The notes under the pieces are model-generated. The model did no database searches and had not been told where the DNA came from. It saw only the letters and a list, made by a program, of their open reading frames with translations. From an uncultured Christensenella sp. (GTDB lineage Bacteria > Bacillota > Clostridia > Christensenellales > Pumilibacteraceae): a stretch of 64,000 nucleotides of DNA. The position numbers and the translations under genes are program-made. Location of the stretch: assembly GCA_910579205.1 (NCBI GenBank), contig CAJTTD010000004.1, positions 1 to 64,000 of the forward strand, in the 5' to 3' direction. Below, one piece after another: positions 24,363 to 33,542 of the stretch (position 1 is its first letter; each line of letters opens with the position of its first letter).

Positions 24363-25574
24363 ATGAAAGAAAACGTATACGACATACTCGACGGCAGAGG
24401 CTTTATAAAACAGACAGTGTTCAAAGACGATCTGTACGAGCTTTTAGGCAAGCAGTCGGTAACTTTTTATTGCGGGTTCGATCCCACGGCGGACAGCTTG
24501 CATATAGGACACTTTATCCCGCTGATGGCTGCGTCCGTTATGCAGCGCGCGGGACACAAGCCCATTCTGCTCGTAGGCGGCGGCACGGCAATGATAGGCG
24601 ATCCGTCCAACCGCAACGACATGCGCAAAATGATGACGCGCGAAACGATAGACGGCTATGTGGAACGCATAAAGCCGCAGCTTGCGCGGTTTTTGAGCTT
24701 CGAAGGCGAAAACGCGGCGATAATAGTAAACAACGCGGATTGGCTGTGCAAGCTCAATTACATCGACTTTTTACGCGATTACGGCGCATATCTTTCGGTA
24801 AACAAAATGCTCACTGCGGACTGCTTTAAATCGCGGCTGGAAAAGGGTTTGAGCTTTTTGGAGTTCAACTACATGCCCATGCAAGCGTATGACTTTTTGC
24901 GCTTGTTCGAGGACTACGGGTGCGCGCTCGAGATAGGCGGCAACGATCAGTGGAGCAACATACTTGCGGGCGCGGACTTTATACGCCGTGTCGCGCATAA
25001 GGACGCGTACGCGCTCACTTGCACGCTTTTGGAAACTAAAGACGGCAAAAAGATGGGCAAAACTCAAAAGGGCGCGCTTTGGCTCGACAGAGAAAAGACC
25101 ACGCCGTACGAAATGTACCAGTACTTCCGCAATGTGGACGACGCCGAAGTGGAAAACTGCTTAAAGCTGTTGACGTACGTATCTTTGGACGAGATAAAAG
25201 CGCTTTGCGCACACCGCGACGAGCGCATAAACGAAGCCAAAAAGCGGCTCGCGTACGAGGTAGTCAAGCTCATACACGGCGAGCAAGACGCTGTAGAAGC
25301 TCAAAAACAAGCGGAGGCTGCGTTTGAGGGCGGCTCGAGCGAAATGCCGTCCGCGGAAATTTCGGCAGACTGCGACACACTCATAACCGACGTAATGGTG
25401 GCGTGTAAAGTGTGCGCGTCCAAGAGCGAAGCGCGGCGGCTTATAGAGGGCGGCGGCGTGCGCATAGACGGGCGCAAAGTGGAAAGCGTAAACGCAAAGA
25501 TATCCGACTACACGTCCGAGCGCGCGTTTGTTTTGCACAAAGGCAAAAAAGTTCACCTCAAAGTAACGTTCTGA
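24363..25574 (+). CDS. tyrS: Tyrosyl-tRNA synthetase
   Basis: 403 residues; charges tRNA-Tyr with tyrosine. Class I signature HIGH at residues 47-50, a KMGKT version of KMSKS near 226, YMPMQAYDFL and GGNDQWSNI for tyrosine binding, and a C-terminal S4 RNA-binding domain (from about VMVACKVCASKSEARRLI). The start is the ATG eight bases behind AAGGAG; an in-frame ATG six bases earlier is too close to the SD. No T-box leader is visible upstream, where it follows the aminotransferase by two bases. Confidence 0.97.
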   Translation: MKENVYDILDGRGFIKQTVFKDDLYELLGKQSVTFYCGFDPTADSLHIGHFIPLMAASVMQRAGHKPILLVGGGTAMIGDPSNRNDMRKMMTRETIDGYVERIKPQLARFLSFEGENAAIIVNNADWLCKLNYIDFLRDYGAYLSVNKMLTADCFKSRLEKGLSFLEFNYMPMQAYDFLRLFEDYGCALEIGGNDQWSNILAGADFIRRVAHKDAYALTCTLLETKDGKKMGKTQKGALWLDREKTTPYEMYQYFRNVDDAEVENCLKLLTYVSLDEIKALCAHRDERINEAKKRLAYEVVKLIHGEQDAVEAQKQAEAAFEGGSSEMPSAEISADCDTLITDVMVACKVCASKSEARRLIEGGGVRIDGRKVESVNAKISDYTSERAFVLHKGKKVHLKVTF

Positions 25575-26167
25575 TGTTTCGGTGCGTAACCGCGGGCGAA
25601 GCGGAACTTATAGTAAAAAAGTCGCGCTTTATCGCCGTATCGGCTATGGCAAGCGACCGCGAAAGCGTTAAGCGTACGATCGATAATTTGCGCAAAAAGT
25701 ATCCGGACGCCACGCACATATGTTACGCGTTTATCGCCGACGAAAGAGGCGACGAGTTCGGTTACGACGACGACGGCGAGCCGTCTGGCACTGCGGGCAA
25801 ACCGATATATGCGGCGCTGTCGGCGAGCGGCGCGAGTAAGTCTATGATCGCCGTAATAAGATATTTCGGCGGGATAAAGCTCGGCGCGGGAGGATTGACG
25901 CGCGCTTACAGACAGAGCGCGAGCGAGCTTATTGAAAAAGTCGGCATGACCGAAGTCGAAAAGTATTATCTTTACGACGTGGAATGCGACGGGGACGCAT
26001 ATAAAAAAATTTCCTCCGTTGTGAGAAATTCCCGTTGCAAATGCGAACAAATAATGTATAATGATAAAGTAAGTTTTGTCCTCGCGTGTCCGTCGGACGA
26101 CGACGCGCAAACATTGCTCAAGCAGTTCGGCGCGACGTACGTCATGACGGGCGAAAGGTACGAATAG
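25574..26167 (+). CDS. YigZ/IMPACT family protein
   Basis: 197 residues. KKSRFIAVSAMASDRESV, THICYAFIADERGDEFGYDDDGEPSGTAG and VIRYFGGIKLGAGGLTRAY are the conserved segments of the UPF0029/IMPACT domain, and the rest is the smaller C-terminal domain. The family's function in bacteria is not settled; a link to translation is suggested by its eukaryotic relative. ATG overlaps the tyrS stop by one base. Confidence 0.9.
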   Translation: MFRCVTAGEAELIVKKSRFIAVSAMASDRESVKRTIDNLRKKYPDATHICYAFIADERGDEFGYDDDGEPSGTAGKPIYAALSASGASKSMIAVIRYFGGIKLGAGGLTRAYRQSASELIEKVGMTEVEKYYLYDVECDGDAYKKISSVVRNSRCKCEQIMYNDKVSFVLACPSDDDAQTLLKQFGATYVMTGERYE

Positions 26168-26182
26168 ATCAGAGGCGTATTC

Positions 26183-27244
26183 ATGAAAACACAGTTTATA
26201 AAAAGCGATAAGCTCAAGCAAAAACCGAACAAAGTATCGAGTTTCGGCAAGCTGTTTACCGACTATATGTACGTAAGAGAGTATAAGAACGGCAAGTGGC
26301 AAGACGGCTGTATTCGCCCGTTCGACGCTTTGGAACTTCTTCCGTGTTCGTCCGTGTTGCATTACGGTCAAGCTGTGTTCGAAGGGCTTAAAGCGTATAA
26401 AGACGACAGCGGTACGGTAAGACTGTTTAGGCACGAAGATAACTTTAGGCGCATGCGCACGTCGTGCGAACGCCTCTGTATCCCGCCCGTAGACGTAGCG
26501 GAAGCGGCGACGGCGCTGACGGAGCTTGTGTCGGTAGAGCGCGATTGGATACCTACCGAAAAGGGCACGAGCTTGTATATCCGTCCGTTCGTGTTCGCTT
26601 GCGACGAGTCGCTGGGGGTACACGCCGCAAAAAACTATAAGTTTATCATAATACTGTCGCCGTCCGGCGCTTACTATTCGCACGGCTTTGCGCCCGTCGC
26701 GTTAAAAGTCGAGCGCGAGTATGTGCGCGCGGTAGTAGGCGGTACGGGCGCGTATAAAGTAGTGGGCAATTATGCTGCAAGCATAAAAGCGGGCGAGGAC
26801 GCAATATCTCAAGGCTACGATCAAGTTTTGTGGCTGGACGGCGTAGAGCGCAAGTACGTAGAAGAAGTAGGTTCTATGAACATATTTTTCGTGTTGGACA
26901 AAAAGGTCGTTACGCCCGCGCTTAACGGGTCTATTTTGCCCGGCATTACGAGAGATTCAGTCATCAAGCTTTTGCAAAGCAAACACATTCCCGTCGAAGA
27001 GAGGCGCGTATCTGTAGACGAGGTTATAGACGGAGCAAAGAGCGGCAGACTTACGGAAGTTTTCGGCACGGGCACGGCTGCCGTCATTTCGCCCGTTGAC
27101 AGGATAGGCGACGGCGGCAAGGACTACGCTATAGGAAAAAAAGGCGAAGCGGGAGAGATCGCCGCCATGCTGCTTAACGGTCTTACAGACATACAGACGG
27201 GACGGGCGGCGGACATGTTCGGCTGGGTAACCGCTATAAACTAA
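26183..27244 (+). CDS. ilvE: Branched-chain amino acid aminotransferase
   Basis: 353 residues, fold type IV PLP enzyme; interconverts Leu, Ile and Val with their 2-oxo acids using glutamate/2-oxoglutarate. YGQAVFEGLKAYK near residue 61, YIRPFVFACDESLGV near 132, the PLP lysine K192 in GAYKVVGNYAASIKAGE, and EVFGTGTAAVISPV near 292 mark the longer BCAT type. Length is normal for that type. It sits 15 bases after the YigZ gene and before metY. Confidence 0.95.
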   Translation: MKTQFIKSDKLKQKPNKVSSFGKLFTDYMYVREYKNGKWQDGCIRPFDALELLPCSSVLHYGQAVFEGLKAYKDDSGTVRLFRHEDNFRRMRTSCERLCIPPVDVAEAATALTELVSVERDWIPTEKGTSLYIRPFVFACDESLGVHAAKNYKFIIILSPSGAYYSHGFAPVALKVEREYVRAVVGGTGAYKVVGNYAASIKAGEDAISQGYDQVLWLDGVERKYVEEVGSMNIFFVLDKKVVTPALNGSILPGITRDSVIKLLQSKHIPVEERRVSVDEVIDGAKSGRLTEVFGTGTAAVISPVDRIGDGGKDYAIGKKGEAGEIAAMLLNGLTDIQTGRAADMFGWVTAIN

Positions 27245-27278
27245 ACTAATGCGCCGCCAAAGGCGGAGAGGAGCTATC

Positions 27279-28541
27279 ATGAAGAAAGAAACGCAGTGCA
27301 TACATGAAGGATATTATCCCAAAAACGGCGAGTCGCGCGTTTTGCCCATTACAATGAGCACGGCGTTCAGATACGATACGACCGAGCAAGTGGGCGATCT
27401 TTTCGATCTAAAGGACAACGGCTATTTTTATACCCGTCTCGGCAACCCTACGATCGCAGCGGCGGAAGGCAAGCTTGCCGCGCTCGAGGGCGGCGTCGGC
27501 GCAATGATGACGTCGAGCGGACAGAGCGCGTCAATGCTGTCCGTGCTTACATTGGCGTCTGCGGGCGACAGCATAGTGTGCGCTACGGCTATATACGGCG
27601 GCACGTTCAATCTGTTCGACGTAACGCTCAGACGGCTGGGCATAGAATTTATATTTGTTGATTTCAACGACTTCGAGCAAGTGGAAAGATCGATAAAACC
27701 CAACACGAAAGCATTGTTCTGCGAAACGCTTGCCAATCCCGCGTTGCGCGTTACCGATATACAAAAGATATCGGAGATAGCGCACAGACACGGTTTGCCG
27801 CTAATAATGGATTCCACGTTCGCAACGCCGTATCTGTGCCGCCCGTTCGAGTTCGGCGCGGATATAGTCGTGCACAGTTCTACCAAGTATTTGGACGGAC
27901 ACGACGTATCGGTTGGCGGCTTTATAGTAGACAGCGGCAATTTCGACTGGGCAAACGGCAATTTCCCGTCGTTTACAACGCCCGACGAAAGTTATCACGG
28001 GCTTGTGTATGCGCGCGATTGCGGAAAAGCCGCGTATATAACAAAAGCGCGCGTACAGCTCATGCGCGATATGGGCGCGCAAGCGTCGCCGTTCAATGCT
28101 TGGCTCACCAATTTGGGAATGGAAACGCTGTGTGTAAGAATGGAACGGCATTGTCAAAACGCGCTGAAAGTAGCGGAGTTCTTGTCAAAACAAAAGCAAG
28201 TCAGATCTATAACGTATCCCATGCTCAAAGGCGATCCCGAGCGTGAAAAGTGCGTCAAATATATGGGCGGCATGGGCAGCGGAGTTATTTCGTTCGAGCT
28301 TGAAAACCGCGAGCAGTGCGTTAAGTTTATGAACAGCTTAAAACTCGTGTCCCTTCTCGTACACGTAGCCGACCTTAGGTCGTGCGCTCTGCATCCCGCG
28401 TCAAGCACGCACAGACAGCTTTCCGATGCCGCGCTTGCTGCGGCGGGAATATCTCCGTCGCTTATAAGATTGAGCGTGGGGCTGGAGAACGCCGACGATA
28501 TAATACAAGACATTTCCGACGCGTTGGCATGCGTCAAATAA
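27279..28541 (+). CDS. metY: O-acetylhomoserine aminocarboxypropyltransferase
   Basis: 420 residues of the Cys/Met metabolism PLP family. It would make homocysteine directly from O-acetylhomoserine and sulfide. PLP lysine K203 in HSSTKYLDGHD; other family marks are RLGNPT near 53, SSGQSAS near 79, YGGT near 106 and SSTHRQL near the C-terminus. The length suits MetY more than MetB/MetC (about 380). Start at the ATG behind GAGGAG. Some members instead act as methionine gamma-lyases. Confidence 0.85.
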   Translation: MKKETQCIHEGYYPKNGESRVLPITMSTAFRYDTTEQVGDLFDLKDNGYFYTRLGNPTIAAAEGKLAALEGGVGAMMTSSGQSASMLSVLTLASAGDSIVCATAIYGGTFNLFDVTLRRLGIEFIFVDFNDFEQVERSIKPNTKALFCETLANPALRVTDIQKISEIAHRHGLPLIMDSTFATPYLCRPFEFGADIVVHSSTKYLDGHDVSVGGFIVDSGNFDWANGNFPSFTTPDESYHGLVYARDCGKAAYITKARVQLMRDMGAQASPFNAWLTNLGMETLCVRMERHCQNALKVAEFLSKQKQVRSITYPMLKGDPEREKCVKYMGGMGSGVISFELENREQCVKFMNSLKLVSLLVHVADLRSCALHPASSTHRQLSDAALAAAGISPSLIRLSVGLENADDIIQDISDALACVK

Positions 28542-28551
28542 CGGTAACGGT

Positions 28552-29517
28552 ATGAAACTTGCGGAACAAATAATCACTCAATTAAGCAAGGTATGCGGGA
28601 TAGACGTGGGCATATCGGAAAGCGCAGACTGCGCGTCGGACGGACAAGACGTTTGGCAAAGTTCGGATGACGGTAAAACTTACTTTTCGGTCGCTGTCTC
28701 GGGCAAGTATATCGTGTTTTACATCGACGGGTGCGGCGACGATAAACGCGCTATCGCCGCGCTTGCTCGCGAATATGCGCTGACGGCGTTTGTCAAAAAG
28801 AACGGGGAGACGTCCGTACGCGAATTTTTGGACGGATCGGGCGATGTTCCGTTCGGCGTGCATGTAGGCAAAGCGGACTATTACGTGTTCGCGCTGCATT
28901 GCTCGACGCGGCAAAAAACATTGAGAGATTATTTGAGCGCCATTGCGGGCGGCGACGATTTCGTAGTGGATATGACGGGCGGAGTTACGGCGTTTTGCAA
29001 GATAGTGGACGGCTCATGCGACTACCGTTCGGCGGGCGAGTTCGCAGAAGTTCTGCGCGAGAACTTGGCGGAGGAAATAGAAGAGTGCGTTAAGATAGGT
29101 GTGGGCGGCGTAGCGCACGGCATGTCCGAGCTTCCGCAGTATTACGGATACGCAAAATCCGCGCTCATGAACGGCGCGGAATACGATCCAAATAACGACA
29201 TATATTCGTATAAAGAATATGCGCTCATCAAGGCGCTGTCCGAGCTGTCGCCCGTAACAATGGACAAATACGTCAAGACCGTTCTCGACAAAAATTACCG
29301 TGCGGTACTGACGGACGACGAGCTTATGAGCGCGGCGGACGCGTTTTTAAAGCAGTCTCTGAATATATCTGAGGCGAGCAGAAGCATGTACGTTCACCGC
29401 AACACGCTTATTTACAGACTCGATAAAATAGAAAAAATGACGGGACTGAACATACGCAATTTTAACGATGCTATGACGTTCCGCGCGGCATGCTTGATAT
29501 ATAAAATACTCAAGTGA
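28552..29517 (+). CDS. PucR-type regulator
   Basis: 321 residues. The C-terminal 60 residues (LKQSLNISEASRSMYVHRNTLIYRLDKIEKMTGLNIRNF) form the PucR-family HTH, whose YVHRNTLxYRLxKI segment binds DNA. The middle GGVAHGMSELPQYYGYAKSAL resembles the GGDEF-like CdaR domain common in such regulators. The N-terminal 150 residues match nothing I recognise and may sense a ligand. It follows metY by ten bases and may respond to amino acid supply. Confidence 0.85.
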   Translation: MKLAEQIITQLSKVCGIDVGISESADCASDGQDVWQSSDDGKTYFSVAVSGKYIVFYIDGCGDDKRAIAALAREYALTAFVKKNGETSVREFLDGSGDVPFGVHVGKADYYVFALHCSTRQKTLRDYLSAIAGGDDFVVDMTGGVTAFCKIVDGSCDYRSAGEFAEVLRENLAEEIEECVKIGVGGVAHGMSELPQYYGYAKSALMNGAEYDPNNDIYSYKEYALIKALSELSPVTMDKYVKTVLDKNYRAVLTDDELMSAADAFLKQSLNISEASRSMYVHRNTLIYRLDKIEKMTGLNIRNFNDAMTFRAACLIYKILK

Positions 29518-29528
29518 AATTGTATACG

Positions 29529-29762
29529 TCAGCGTTCTGCTTGGCGCGTGTCGAAATACTTGATTATCTGCCCGAGCGTTTGCGCGGGTATTATTTTTTT
29601 GAACGTCGCATATATATCCGCTTGCGGTTTTTTTGCGTACATCTGCGTTATGAGCGAACCGAGCATATCCGAATTGGGATTTTCGGTAAGTTTTAACAGC
29701 GCTTGTTCGCGGTCGCCGAGTTTGCCTTTTAACAGCATGGGCAGCATTTGTTTGATATCCAT
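29529..29762 (-). CDS. Hypothetical small protein, 77 residues
   Basis: Helical and soluble, with MDIKQMLPMLLKGKLGDREQ at the start and FKKIIPAQTLGQIIKYFDTR near the end. The AAAGGAGAAATT before the ATG is a good SD. It stands divergent to another small helical protein, 61 bases away. I do not recognise the family; coding potential is supported by the SD and by codon use like that of its neighbours. Confidence 0.6.
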   Translation of the reverse strand: MDIKQMLPMLLKGKLGDREQALLKLTENPNSDMLGSLITQMYAKKPQADIYATFKKIIPAQTLGQIIKYFDTRQAER

Positions 29763-29823
29763 AATTTCTCCTTTTACGAACTATTTTCGCATATTCGTCA
29801 TAGAATGAGCGAAAGAGGTGTTT

Positions 29824-30072
29824 ATGCGACAGTTAAAAAACTACAAGCAGTCCGCCGCTCCCGAACAAGTATCCGATGCCGCGTCCAAATATTCGGGAAT
29901 GAACGAGAACGAACTTAAACAAGAGCTTTTTAAGCAAGTATCCGAGTCCAAAAACAACGGCACGTTTTCGGCGCGAGAGATAGACGATTTTGTAAGTTTC
30001 GTGTCGCCCGAGCTGGACGAAAAGTCGCGGCAAAGACTGAACGAACTCGTCAAAATGATAAAGGGCGGTTGA
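29824..30072 (+). CDS. Hypothetical small protein, 82 residues
   Basis: Hydrophilic, helical, rich in E/K/S, without membrane segments. ATG 29824 with GAAAGAGG upstream; a GTG two codons earlier is also possible. The sequence from about NENELKQELFKQVSESK to SPELDEKSRQRLNELVKMIK looks like a helical hairpin. Divergent to the 77-residue gene and convergent with the class V aminotransferase. Function unknown. Confidence 0.6.
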   Translation: MRQLKNYKQSAAPEQVSDAASKYSGMNENELKQELFKQVSESKNNGTFSAREIDDFVSFVSPELDEKSRQRLNELVKMIKGG

Positions 30073-30088
30073 GCGCGTACATATTGCG

Positions 30089-31207
30089 TTATTTGGATAT
30101 TTCGTTCACGGCTTTTAAGAAAAATTCCACTTCTTCCATGGTGTTGTGATAGGAGAGCGACGCGCGTACCGCGCCCGTATTCAGCGTGCCGTAAAACTTA
30201 TGACACAGCGGCGCGCAGTGCAAGCCGCAGCGCACCGCTATATTGTACTGTTCGTTGAGAATGTCTCCGACGCTCGCGGCGTTGATGTTTTCCAGATTGA
30301 AGCAGACTATGCTCGGCAGTATGTTGTACTTGCCGTATATTTTTACGCCGTTTATTTTGGAAAGCTCCGTCCTTAAAAGATCGCCGCACTTAGCGAGATT
30401 GCGTTTAACGCCGTTCGGCATTTTTTTGTGATGGTTGATAGCGGCTATGAGCGAATACGCGGCTTGGACTGGCAGTGTGCCGCACTCGAAGCCTTCGGGG
30501 ATATCGGTCGGCTGTTCCACTGTGTTGGACGCCGTGCCCGTGCCGCCGAATCGACAGGGGTTTAGTTTTACGCCGTTTTTAACGCACAAACAGCCAATGC
30601 CTTGCGTGCCATGCAAGCCTTTGTGCGGGGAAAAACACAGAAAGTCGCAGCCTATCTCGCGCATATCAACGTCGAGATAGCCCACCGATTGCGCGCCGTC
30701 TACGAGATACATAACGCCGTGTTTTCTCGCGATCGCGCCTATTTGACATACGGGAGCCACCGCGCCCGTAACATTGGATACATGATTGACGGCAATAAGA
30801 TAAGTGTCGCGGCAAATGGCGCGCTCTATATCACGTGGATCGATAACGCCGTGCCCGTCGGGCTGAACAACTGTGTATCTTATAAGCCCGCGGCGTTGCA
30901 GTTCGTGCAACGGTCGTAGCACGCTGTTGTGTTCGTATGCCGTCGTTATCACGTGTCCGCCGCGCGCAGTGCCGAACAGCACGGTATTGAGCGCGTCGGT
31001 GCAGTTGAAAGTAAATATCGCTTCGTCCGCACCCACGAGATCGCGCACCGCCTTTCGAGCATGATATATCATCGACGCGGCTTTTATCGACGCGGAATGG
31101 CTTCCACGTCCCGCATTGGCGCATAGGTTTTTCAGTGCGTAAGCGTCGGCTTTAACAACGCACTCGGGTTTGATCGCCGTTGTCGCGGCGTTGTCGAAAT
31201 AAATCAT
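30089..31207 (-). CDS. Class V aminotransferase, cysteine desulfurase-like
   Basis: 372 residues. YFDNAATTAIKP at the start, the PLP lysine K196 in SPHKGLHGTQG, and the active-site cysteine C331 in RCGLHCAPLCH make this a sulfur- or selenium-mobilising enzyme of the cysteine desulfurase type (TIGR01977-like). It takes S (or Se) from cysteine (or selenocysteine) as an enzyme-bound persulfide. It is not the housekeeping IscS/NifS form. The divergent neighbour is a DUF3343 protein, annotated as a putative Se/S carrier, so the two probably act together. Confidence 0.88.
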   Translation of the reverse strand: MIYFDNAATTAIKPECVVKADAYALKNLCANAGRGSHSASIKAASMIYHARKAVRDLVGADEAIFTFNCTDALNTVLFGTARGGHVITTAYEHNSVLRPLHELQRRGLIRYTVVQPDGHGVIDPRDIERAICRDTYLIAVNHVSNVTGAVAPVCQIGAIARKHGVMYLVDGAQSVGYLDVDMREIGCDFLCFSPHKGLHGTQGIGCLCVKNGVKLNPCRFGGTGTASNTVEQPTDIPEGFECGTLPVQAAYSLIAAINHHKKMPNGVKRNLAKCGDLLRTELSKINGVKIYGKYNILPSIVCFNLENINAASVGDILNEQYNIAVRCGLHCAPLCHKFYGTLNTGAVRASLSYHNTMEEVEFFLKAVNEISK

Positions 31208-31297
31208 AACAGGGATCGCTCCAAAAACATATACCGAAAGTAGACCGTTAATATTAAATGGCGAATTTTGACGGTTTAGAACTAATTAGAGGAAATT

Positions 31298-31555
31298 ATG
31301 GGTATGAGTTACATTTTTTCGTTTTCTTCGAGGAACAGTGCTATGCGCTTTTGCGACGCGGTCATCTCTTACGGCGGTTACGCCAAGCCCGTGAATACTC
31401 CGCAAGACAGCGGGTTCGGATGCGGGTTGTCGGTCAAGTGCGACGACTACGAACTTTGCCAAGGCATACTCAACCGCGGGCATTACGCCAATCTCCGCGC
31501 GGTGTACGAATATAACGGCAGGGAATACCGAACCATATACGATTCCAAAAGCTGA
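31298..31555 (+). CDS. DUF3343 putative Se/S carrier-like protein
   Basis: 85 residues with GAGG upstream. The start (MSYIFSFSSRNSAMRFCDAV), GGYAKPVNTP and GFGCGLSVKCDDYELC match DUF3343 (PF11823 type), which I recall as being linked to selenium/sulfur carrier proteins. Cysteines in GCGLSVKCDD could hold a persulfide. It is divergent from the cysteine desulfurase-like gene, with which DUF3343 genes are often paired. Confidence 0.8.
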   Translation: MGMSYIFSFSSRNSAMRFCDAVISYGGYAKPVNTPQDSGFGCGLSVKCDDYELCQGILNRGHYANLRAVYEYNGREYRTIYDSKS

Positions 31556-31616
31556 ACGGCGCGATATCCGATTATAGCGGCGCGCATAAAATATAGTTAT
31601 TAGCTCGCGTTTTTTA

Positions 31617-31645
31617 TTTACATTTTACGGTAAGCGTGATATAAT
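31617..31645 (+). promoter_or_regulatory. Promoter of the nth-obg operon
   Basis: TTTACA (31617-31622), 17-base spacer, TATAAT (31640-31645). Only 12 bases separate the -10 from the nth ATG, leaving a leader of about five bases and no room for an SD. Confidence 0.75.
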
Positions 31646-31657
31646 GATAGCGGTTAT

Positions 31658-32281
31658 ATGGACGCGTTACTTACGGTTTTGAATAATGAATATCCCGACG
31701 CCGCTTGCGAGCTCGAGTACGGCAGCGTATTTGAATTGCTTATTTCGGTGATACTTAGCGCACAGTGTACGGACAAGCGCGTAAATATCGTAACGCGCGA
31801 GCTTTTTAAAGTGGCTGACACTCCCGAGGAGTTTTGCTCGCTCGAAACGTCGCGTTTGGAAGAGCTGATAAAAAGCTGCGGACTGTACAGAAACAAAGCC
31901 GCCAATATCAAGTCGTGTTGCCGCGATCTTGTGGACAAATTCGGCGGACGCGTTCCCGACACGTTTGAAGAACTTACATCTCTTTCGGGCGTGGGGCGAA
32001 AGACGGCAAACGTTATGCTTAGCGTGGCGTTCGACAAGCCGGCGATAGCGGTGGATACGCACGTGTATCGCGTGTCGCATAGGCTGGGATTATCAAACGG
32101 CAAAACGCCCGACGACGTAGAGAAAGATCTGTGTCGGATATTCGATCCGGAAGATTATCGAACGGCGCATTTTTTACTTATAAGGCACGGCAGAGACTGT
32201 TGCAGCGCGCGCAATCCCGATTGCGAAAATTGCGCGGTAAAGCAATATTGCGCAACGGCTGCGGGGCAAAAGCGAGAGTGA
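31658..32281 (+). CDS. nth: Endonuclease III
   Basis: 207 residues; DNA glycosylase and AP lyase for oxidised pyrimidines. The helix-hairpin-helix LSGVGRKTANVML holds catalytic K115, and VDTHVYR holds D133. The C-terminal C182-x6-C189-x2-C192-x5-C198 binds a [4Fe-4S] cluster. Length normal. No SD; the promoter places the transcript start about five bases upstream. It is first in a long run of co-directed genes to 40695. Confidence 0.96.
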   Translation: MDALLTVLNNEYPDAACELEYGSVFELLISVILSAQCTDKRVNIVTRELFKVADTPEEFCSLETSRLEELIKSCGLYRNKAANIKSCCRDLVDKFGGRVPDTFEELTSLSGVGRKTANVMLSVAFDKPAIAVDTHVYRVSHRLGLSNGKTPDDVEKDLCRIFDPEDYRTAHFLLIRHGRDCCSARNPDCENCAVKQYCATAAGQKRE

Positions 32282-32285
32282 ATTT

Positions 32286-33542
32286 ATGTTTATAGACAGA
32301 GCTAAAATATACATCAAAGCGGGCGACGGCGGCGACGGTTGCACGTCGTTCTATACCGAGAAATACGTTCCCAACGGCGGACCGGACGGCGGCGACGGCG
32401 GCAACGGCGGCAGCGTAGTAATAAAAGCCGACAGCTCCAAAGCGTCGCTTGCGGAATATAGATTCGGCAAGCATTATCGAGCGGAAAACGGGTCTAACGG
32501 ATCGGGCAAAAACAGACACGGCAAAAACGGCGGAGATCTCATATTGCCCGTGCCGCGCGGAACGGTAGTGCGCGACGCTCAAACCATGCAGATAATAGCC
32601 GATCTTTTTTACGACGGCGACAGCGTAACGGTGCTTCGCGGCGGCATAGGCGGAAAGGGCAATGCGAGGTTCAAGTCGTCCAGAAGGCAAGCCCCCGGCT
32701 TCAGTCAAAAAGGCGAGCCCACAAAAGAACGGACCGTTGTTTTGGAGCTTAAGACCATTGCCGACGTAGGACTTATAGGGTTTCCCAACGCGGGCAAATC
32801 GACGCTGTTATCGGTAATAACGCGCGCCAATCCCAAGATAGGCAATTATCCGTTTACCACGCTTTCGCCCAATCTCGGCGTGTGCGCGTTCGACGACTTC
32901 AGTTTTACCGTCGCCGATATCCCCGGGCTTATAGAAGGCGCTTCGGACGGCGCGGGACTCGGTCATATGTTTTTGCGGCACGTAGACAGAACGCGGCTGA
33001 TAATACATGTGGTCGATATTGCGGCTACCGACGGGCGCGATCCTATACAAGATTACTATACCGTCAACAGCGAGCTTGTAAAATACAACAAAGAACTCGG
33101 CGACGTTCCGCAGATAATAGCTCTAAACAAGTCGGAGAGCGCGGAAACGGAAAAGATAGCGGAGTTCAGATCGAAGGTAGACGGCGACATATACGAGATA
33201 AGCGGCATAACTCACCGCGGCGTGCAAAACTTGCTCAATGCCGTCGCGAAAAAGCTAAAAGAGTTGCCGCCGCCCGCTCCGATGGAGTTTGAGCCGTTCG
33301 TTTACGAAGAAGCCGATCCCGACGCGTACACGCTATCGCGCGGCGACGACGGAGTGTTTGTTTTGGGCGGCGAGCTTATAGAGCGTTTGGCGCGCACGGT
33401 CGTATTGGACGACCGCGACAGCTTCAGATATTTTCAGCGCAGGCTGGACGACGGCGGCGTGATAAAAGCGTTAAAAAAAGCGGGTATGAAAAACGGCGAT
33501 ACCGTTCGCATACTTGATACGGAGTTCACTTATGAAGAATGA
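32286..33542 (+). CDS. obg: GTPase Obg
   Basis: 418 residues; an essential GTPase acting in large-subunit ribosome assembly and stress control. The glycine-rich Obg domain (1-157; GGPDGGDGGNGGS) is followed by the G domain (G1 GFPNAGKST at 165-173, DIPGLIEGA near 210, NKSES in place of NKxD near 279). An OCT domain forms the C-terminus from about 340. The G4 motif reads NKSE. The next gene starts 11 bases before its stop. Confidence 0.96.
   Translation: MFIDRAKIYIKAGDGGDGCTSFYTEKYVPNGGPDGGDGGNGGSVVIKADSSKASLAEYRFGKHYRAENGSNGSGKNRHGKNGGDLILPVPRGTVVRDAQTMQIIADLFYDGDSVTVLRGGIGGKGNARFKSSRRQAPGFSQKGEPTKERTVVLELKTIADVGLIGFPNAGKSTLLSVITRANPKIGNYPFTTLSPNLGVCAFDDFSFTVADIPGLIEGASDGAGLGHMFLRHVDRTRLIIHVVDIAATDGRDPIQDYYTVNSELVKYNKELGDVPQIIALNKSESAETEKIAEFRSKVDGDIYEISGITHRGVQNLLNAVAKKLKELPPPAPMEFEPFVYEEADPDAYTLSRGDDGVFVLGGELIERLARTVVLDDRDSFRYFQRRLDDGGVIKALKKAGMKNGDTVRILDTEFTYEE

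Noticed and set aside
25020..25080. KMGKT in TyrRS as an abnormal KMSKS motif.
   Set aside because: TyrRS enzymes commonly carry K-[FM]-G-K-T here, so it is normal.
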